64,000 nucleotides of DNA from Ceriagrion tenellum (lineage: Eukaryota > Arthropoda > Insecta > Odonata > Coenagrionidae): the NCBI GenBank assembly GCA_963169105.1, contig OY720636.1:145227941-145291940 (forward strand). The letters are read 5' to 3'. Made by a program: the position numbers and the translations under genes. The notes under the pieces are model-generated. The model had not been told where the DNA came from. It made no database searches and saw nothing but the letters and a program-made list of their open reading frames with translations. Below, piece after piece: positions 59,281-64,000 of this stretch (position 1 is the first letter of the stretch; every line of letters begins with the position of its first letter).

Positions 59281-60175
59281 TTTCTGAAACTTTGGTGCCG
59301 CCAATTAATACTGTGAGTTTGAAATATGCAGTTATACTGTGAGTTACATATTAAATTAGCTTTGCCGCATTAAGGTTTCTCTAGTTACATATTGAAGATG
59401 CGTTGGTCTGGTGCGCAAATAAGTATGGTGAAAAGCCTGGAATAGGTTCTGCTACAGAACTTTGTGCCCGAACTACCGAATAAGAACTCTTCATTGGTTT
59501 AAAAATATTAATTTTATCGCGCTCAAAAACCGAGAGTTGTCAAATTTGATTCCCAAGGGTATGGAAATCAGTTTTTCATTTAAATCCCCCATCTTTCATA
59601 TCACTTTCTTCTGTTTATCATTGATTATGCCTCTCTGTATCTACGGTTTGTAGTGTTTTCTCTGCGCTGTCTTGATCTATTTTTGTATGACTTTGAATCT
59701 ACTTATTGTCTTCCCATCTCTATCTACTTGCTTTAGTCCAATTGGTGCTGTCGTCATTGGGGTCTGCTTTTTGACCGCCTTTGTATCTGAAGAGAGAGGA
59801 TTTCTCAAGATAATAATCGCAGCGGTATTCTCCTCAATCGTAACCAGACACGGGGGACTGCCACATCGGCCAGGACTAACCGCCACGTTTCCGAAATTCA
59901 GTGCTCCTTGGACTTAATTTTAATACTGGGAAACACTATTTAATGTGTTTCATTTTTATGCGCGCTTCATTAAATGATTTTTCAACACAGCGCCATCATG
60001 TTTTGATTGCATCAGTGAGATAGGTCGACTTTTTTCAGCTCTTTCTCGAAGAAGCAGACGCTAAATTATATTATATAACTGCCGTTTATCTTTCCGCTTT
60101 TCTGAAATACTTCCCTCAGCAGATACATTAGACGAGCGTACGCATGGTCTTTTATGCAGTAGAATATTGCATGTC
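59281..60175. other. Non-coding interval
   Basis: AT-rich; frames up to 81 codons without a domain. Confidence 0.5.
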
Positions 60176-60189
60176 TATTCGTTACCATT
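60176..60189. repeat. Target-site duplication, left copy
   Basis: TATTCGTTACCATT, identical to 61183-61196, immediately outside the 3' end of the LINE at 60190-61182. Confidence 0.92.
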
Positions 60190-61182
60190 CATCATTATCA
60201 TCTTCGGCGCTACAGCCCATGTAGGGCCCTGGCCTTCTTCACAACTTCCTTCCATTCTTCTTTGTTCTCCGCTACTTTTCTCCACCTACGGACCCCTAGC
60301 TTCCTCAAATCCTCTTCTACATCCTCCACCCGTCTTTTCCTGGGTCTTCCTCTACTTCTTCTTTCTTCTGGTTTTCCTTCTAAAATGTTTTTACTACTCT
60401 TTCCCCACCCATTCTTTGCACATGCCCTGCCCATCTAATTCTCGATTTCTTAATCTCTGTTAATATTCCATCTTCCCCATACAGCTTCTGTAATTCCTCA
60501 TTCCTTCTAATCCTCCATTGTCCTTCTTCATTGACTGGTCCATAGATCTTCCGAAGAATTTTTCTTTCCCACCTCTGTAACAAATTGGCTTCTCTCACCG
60601 TCAACGTCCATTCCTCCGAACCATAGGTGACTATTGGCCTGATGACAGGTTTATAGATTCTTTTCTTTGTATTTCTGCTAACGATTTTTGCTTTGAATAC
60701 TTTTTGCAAAGAATAGTATGTTCGATTTCCTGCTGCAATTCTCGCTCCAATCTCTTTTGCAATAGAGTTATCATTATTGACTATTTTCCCCAAATATTTA
60801 AAGTTCTCTACTATTTGGTTGAATATTTTATCTCACAATGTTGAATATTCACTCTGTCTTCTCTTTCAACTTGTTTTTTGGACAACACCATACATTTTGT
60901 TTTTTCCTCGTTAATATTCAAATCCATAGTTTCAGCTGCTTCAGCAAGATGCACAAATGTCTCCTCGTTTTCTCGACTATTTCTTGATAGTTTCACCAGC
61001 AGGTCATCATCAATCAGCATATGCAATAAATTGATCCGTCCTATTAAAAATCGTTCCTCCTGGATTATTTGTCACAGTCTGTCTAATGACTCTTTCCAAT
61101 GCCAAAGTCAAAAGCATTGTGGAAAGGACATCACCCTGCCTTAAGCCTCGTTTTATGCCAAATTATTCCGAAAAGTTGTCGT
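60190..61182 (-). mobile_element. RTE-like LINE, 5'-truncated insertion with 14-bp TSD
   Basis: A 993-bp insertion bounded by identical 14-bp target duplications. The minus strand starts inside the RT (GLRQGDVLSTM, palm motif B) and runs to a stop near 60210, followed by a GATGATAATGATGAATGG tail. 5' truncation at the point where reverse transcription stopped is normal for target-primed LINE insertion. Perfect duplications show this copy is younger than the LINE at 42555. It is not identical to that copy and belongs to a different subfamily. Confidence 0.94.
60210..61176 (-). pseudogene. LINE reverse transcriptase C-terminal half, three frameshifts
   Basis: Order on the minus strand: FGIKRGLRQGDVLSTMLLTL and ALERVIRQ; then FIAYAD followed by a stop, with DDLLVKLSRNSRENEE in another frame (the YADD catalytic box is split by a frameshift at about 61025); LNINEEKTKCMVLSKKQ; a second frame change, then FKYLGKIVNN; VIRPIVTYGSEEWTL; WERKILRKIYGPV; IRWAGHVQRMGGERV; a third frame change near 60385-60430, then GRPRKRRVEDVEEDLRKLG and a terminal ARALHGL. 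All are standard RTE-type motifs in order. Not functional. Confidence 0.92.
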
Positions 61183-61196
61183 TATTCGTTACCATT
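61183..61196. repeat. Target-site duplication, right copy
   Basis: TATTCGTTACCATT, exact match to 60176-60189. Confidence 0.92.
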
Positions 61197-62068
61197 GCCT
61201 TCCTGTATTTATCTGTCGTTTCCCCTCCCCCCCTTCATCAGGTAAAATATTTAAAATGAACTCTGAAAGTATTCTGACGGTGCACGGCGCAAATCTCACT
61301 CGCACGTGGTAGAATTGACTGATTGAAGAGGCACCATGAGATTGGATATAAACCTAGTATTTGCGGTTTTATGGCGTATCGGACCTCACTCAACCCTCTC
61401 TCGCCCGTCCTTTGAAAACCATCGCTTTATTCCGCGCTGAAATTGAAAAATATATTTTCCCCGTCCCCCCCTCTAATCCTTCCGTCCTTCCTTTCTTGCG
61501 CGCACACGGTCCTCATCCCTTTCGAGAGACGAGGAATTCCGTTATCCGCCGCGGCGGTCCCGCACGATTCGATGCGTGCCCTGGGAGTGGGGCAGAATTA
61601 AACTCGAGTTTACGGGGATTTCCTCCTCGGGGGGGGGGGGGGGGAGGAGGGGGCGAAGGTGATGGAGGAGGAGGCGTCGACGCCGTGATGGGTTTTCCCT
61701 CTCTCGCCGCGCTGCCGCGGATACCTCACCCTCCCGCCTTGCCTCCTCCTCCTCAATGGCGCCTCATTCGCATTCATGGCAGTCGGAGGATTTTGACGAC
61801 GAGCGGGCGACCCCTCCCCTTTCCCTCCCCTTCTCCCTCCCCTCACTCCCTCTCACTCAAAAACCCCCTTCCCACTTCCGCCCCCCCCCCGCCCCCACCC
61901 AACCTCCAACACTCACATCTCTTTTCATTCCCTTTTCCTCTCTCACTACTTTCCTCATCTCATCTAATTCCGAGCGTCTGCACAAAAGGAATCGCAATCG
62001 TGTCGGCTCCCACTGAACTAAACCTGACAATAATCCATAATTTTTCGTCCGCGCGGTTTATACTCTGA
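61197..62068. other. CpG-rich islet with G16 run and longest ORF of the window
   Basis: A 235-codon plus-strand frame (61361-62068) is open, but its composition is Pro/Ser/Gly low-complexity. A Gly run is produced by the G16 tract at 61629-61644, and Pro runs come from C-rich DNA at 61860-61905. Frames on the opposite strand are equally open. No domain or homology is recognised. I regard it as fortuitous. The islet itself may be regulatory. Confidence 0.35.
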
Positions 62069-64000
62069 ATTTTTAATGAGTCTGATTGTTCGACTATATT
62101 TATTGCCACTAAAAGGAGACTTGCAGGGAAATGGGAAAAGGGAAATGACGTATGGAGATATTCTCGAAAAGCTTGATTCGTCACGTAATACTCTCTCATT
62201 GAGTAAATATTCACCGTATAATGTCGCGCTATTTGCGCGTAAGTAAGCGTGATAAGCGATCTTTGTGTAAGCGTAAGTGTGTGAGCGATCTTTGACATCG
62301 ATGTTTTTTTTGCACCAAAAAGTTTCATTTTTCGGGAAACCAGCTAGGTGGGAAAATATTTCCGGTTTATATGGAAATAGAGAGAGTGAGAGTCTCGGCT
62401 ATAAATCCACTTCGTTCACGGACTTGTATGAGGAGCTCATAATGCTTAGGAATGACAAAAACGCGCCGACAGCATCGGCAGCACTTGGAATTATATTTTA
62501 ATTTTTCCGAAATTGCAAAAGGAATTTTATTTCAACGCAACGGGAATGCGCGGGGACATGAGGAAGAGAATTCTCATTATTGAGCCCTGGAAAAGTGTAG
62601 ACTGGAGACTCAGTTCAGAGTACTGGAGACTCAATTCAGTGTAGAGGTACGTAATAATCCATAGAAATGTGTACTTGTCAAAGTTGCGGTTTGTGGCTGT
62701 GCGTTGTGTAATATGAGGAGAACATAAACGAAAAGAGTCCCAAGAGGAGTCAAATACACCGACCCACTGAAATGGAACACGAAAATGAAGAATTAATCGG
62801 ACAGAAATGAGCGAATATGGGACTCGTTAGAATGGTGAGCTGAATTCAAACAATCTAAGACAGTGATCTAATGCTTCTTCTTAGACTTCAATTAATAATG
62901 GTGATGACCGTGTCACATTAGCTGATCGGCCAAATTTGTGTTATTTTAAAACAGACTTGAAGGGAGCATCTAAGTCTCCTCAGACCGAGAGCCTCTGGGC
63001 CTAAATTTGTACAATGTTGGCAAAGAAAAAAGTTTCTGTTATGCTTAGACTCTTATATGATCAGTAATTTTTATTATGAAAAGTTTGTCAAATTAACTTC
63101 ATTTTTTGGGTAAATTATGAAGAAACGCCGAGGCAGCAACCTGGTTGGGATGCTTGTTTACTGACTGGATGATACATTGCACTTTACAGTGGGAGTATTC
63201 AGATGCCAAATGCCTTCCTGAATCTTACATCGGGTTAAGGGCTGCATTTGGTTAGCCAGCATTCGGATACTCGATTCAAGCCTCGCCCTCAGGGTCGATC
63301 AATCGTCTCTTTGCTCTACAAGAACGATTTTCTGGTTGAGTATAAGAACGTTCGTGGAGAATTAACTGTCCTTGTGCCGGTGCAAAGCCCGATAGCAATT
63401 TTTGCAAATGATACGCCGTCTAAACACAATAAAACAGCATCTTCAGTACTTTAATTCGTTCCCCGGTAGAAAAATTGCTTCACGTAGTATTAGTTTTTGT
63501 ACCTCCATACTTGAAGGATACTTGTATAATTTTAGATAGTCTCATAGTCTACTTAAGCTATCTTATAATTGGTTATAATTCCGAACATTTTGCTTCGACT
63601 TTATAACGTGCTAACAAATTATGGGCCATGACTTACTTACGCCAATGACTGATTATAACTTTCGTGCACCTTGTCCCCAATTTACATTGCATTTCATGAT
63701 AATTTGAATAAATAAGGATAATGAGACATGTTAAAATGAGAGAATAAAGGAAAAAAGCGACTGGAAAAGATGAAAATTAAGTAGGGAGCCGCCTCTAACT
63801 TATCACAGAATTAATGGCGGCTCTAGTTGTAGAAATTTGGCCTCTGGAATTAACTCTTTTTGCCAGATATTACGCTGAATCATTTTCCAACCTATTCCTG
63901 TTCGTACGAAAGAAACATTCATTTCCAGTTAGCAGTAATTCTTAACCTTTCCCCCGGATAGCCGCAATTCTATGAATGAGATTAAATTTACATTGTTAAG
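62069..64000. other. Non-coding interval
   Basis: AT-rich with no gene or recognised repeat. A near-duplicate of GTAAGCGTGATAAGCGATCT / GTAAGTGTGTGAGCGATCT lies at 62240-62293. ACTGGAGACTCAGTTCAG / ACTGGAGACTCAATTCAG is a 24-bp tandem duplication at about 62600-62640. Confidence 0.45.

Noticed and set aside
61222..61245. Second possible ratchet point (pyrimidine tract then CAG/GTAAAA)
   Set aside because: The donor half GTAAAA is weak and there is no clear branch site at a suitable distance.
61361..62068. 235-codon frame, longest in the window
   Set aside because: Gly and Pro runs come from G16 and C-rich tracts, with no domain; composition explains it.

Overview
The window looks like intergenic or deep-intronic DNA from a large, repeat-rich arthropod nuclear genome, most likely an insect. 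The grounds are: no closely packed genes, many short interspersed elements with tRNA-like heads, degenerate LINE reverse transcriptases, MITEs from several DNA-transposon groups, long AT and CT microsatellites, and AT-rich DNA broken by short CpG- or pyrimidine-rich islets. No bacterial operons, rRNA, intact tRNA genes or CRISPR arrays were seen. I found no open reading frame that I can defend as a conserved host protein-coding gene. The recognisable coding sequence is broken retrotransposon reverse transcriptase.

Layout: 0-4 kb holds an (AT)57 microsatellite, a piggyBac-like MITE (817-1512) and the first of four copies of a ~560-bp TTAA-bounded MITE (2939, 24331, 26713, 32575). 8.6-10 kb holds a head-to-head SINE pair and a hAT-like MITE. 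14.8-15.4 kb is a foldback element. 18.1-19.2 kb holds two near-identical SINEs in head-to-head orientation. 21-26 kb and 36 kb carry minus-strand 3' ends of one CR1/L2/Jockey-like LINE, with another copy at 54 kb. 34.5 kb is a three-unit tandem repeat. 39.15-39.24 kb contains a textbook recursive-splicing (ratchet) motif on the plus strand, followed by a possible 57-nt exon, which suggests a long intron of a plus-strand gene. 42.5-44.6 kb is a plus-strand RTE-like LINE remnant that was internally deleted and then split by a 166-bp palindrome. 47.6 kb is another foldback. 52.2 kb is a third SINE type with an A-tail, and 53.4 kb is a TA-bounded MITE. 58.7-59.3 kb holds more SINE pieces. 60.18-61.20 kb is a 5'-truncated RTE-like LINE flanked by a perfect 14-bp target-site duplication.

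The retroelements fall into plausible partnerships (LINE reverse transcriptase supplying SINEs, lost autonomous transposons supplying MITEs), but no autonomous intact element is present. The observations most worth checking are the recursive splice site, the hammerhead-like/Penelope-like motif shared by foldback elements, the four-copy TTAA MITE family, and the repeated head-to-head arrangement of SINEs. Coordinates of element ends are read by eye and may be off by a few bases, or by tens of bases for decayed copies.
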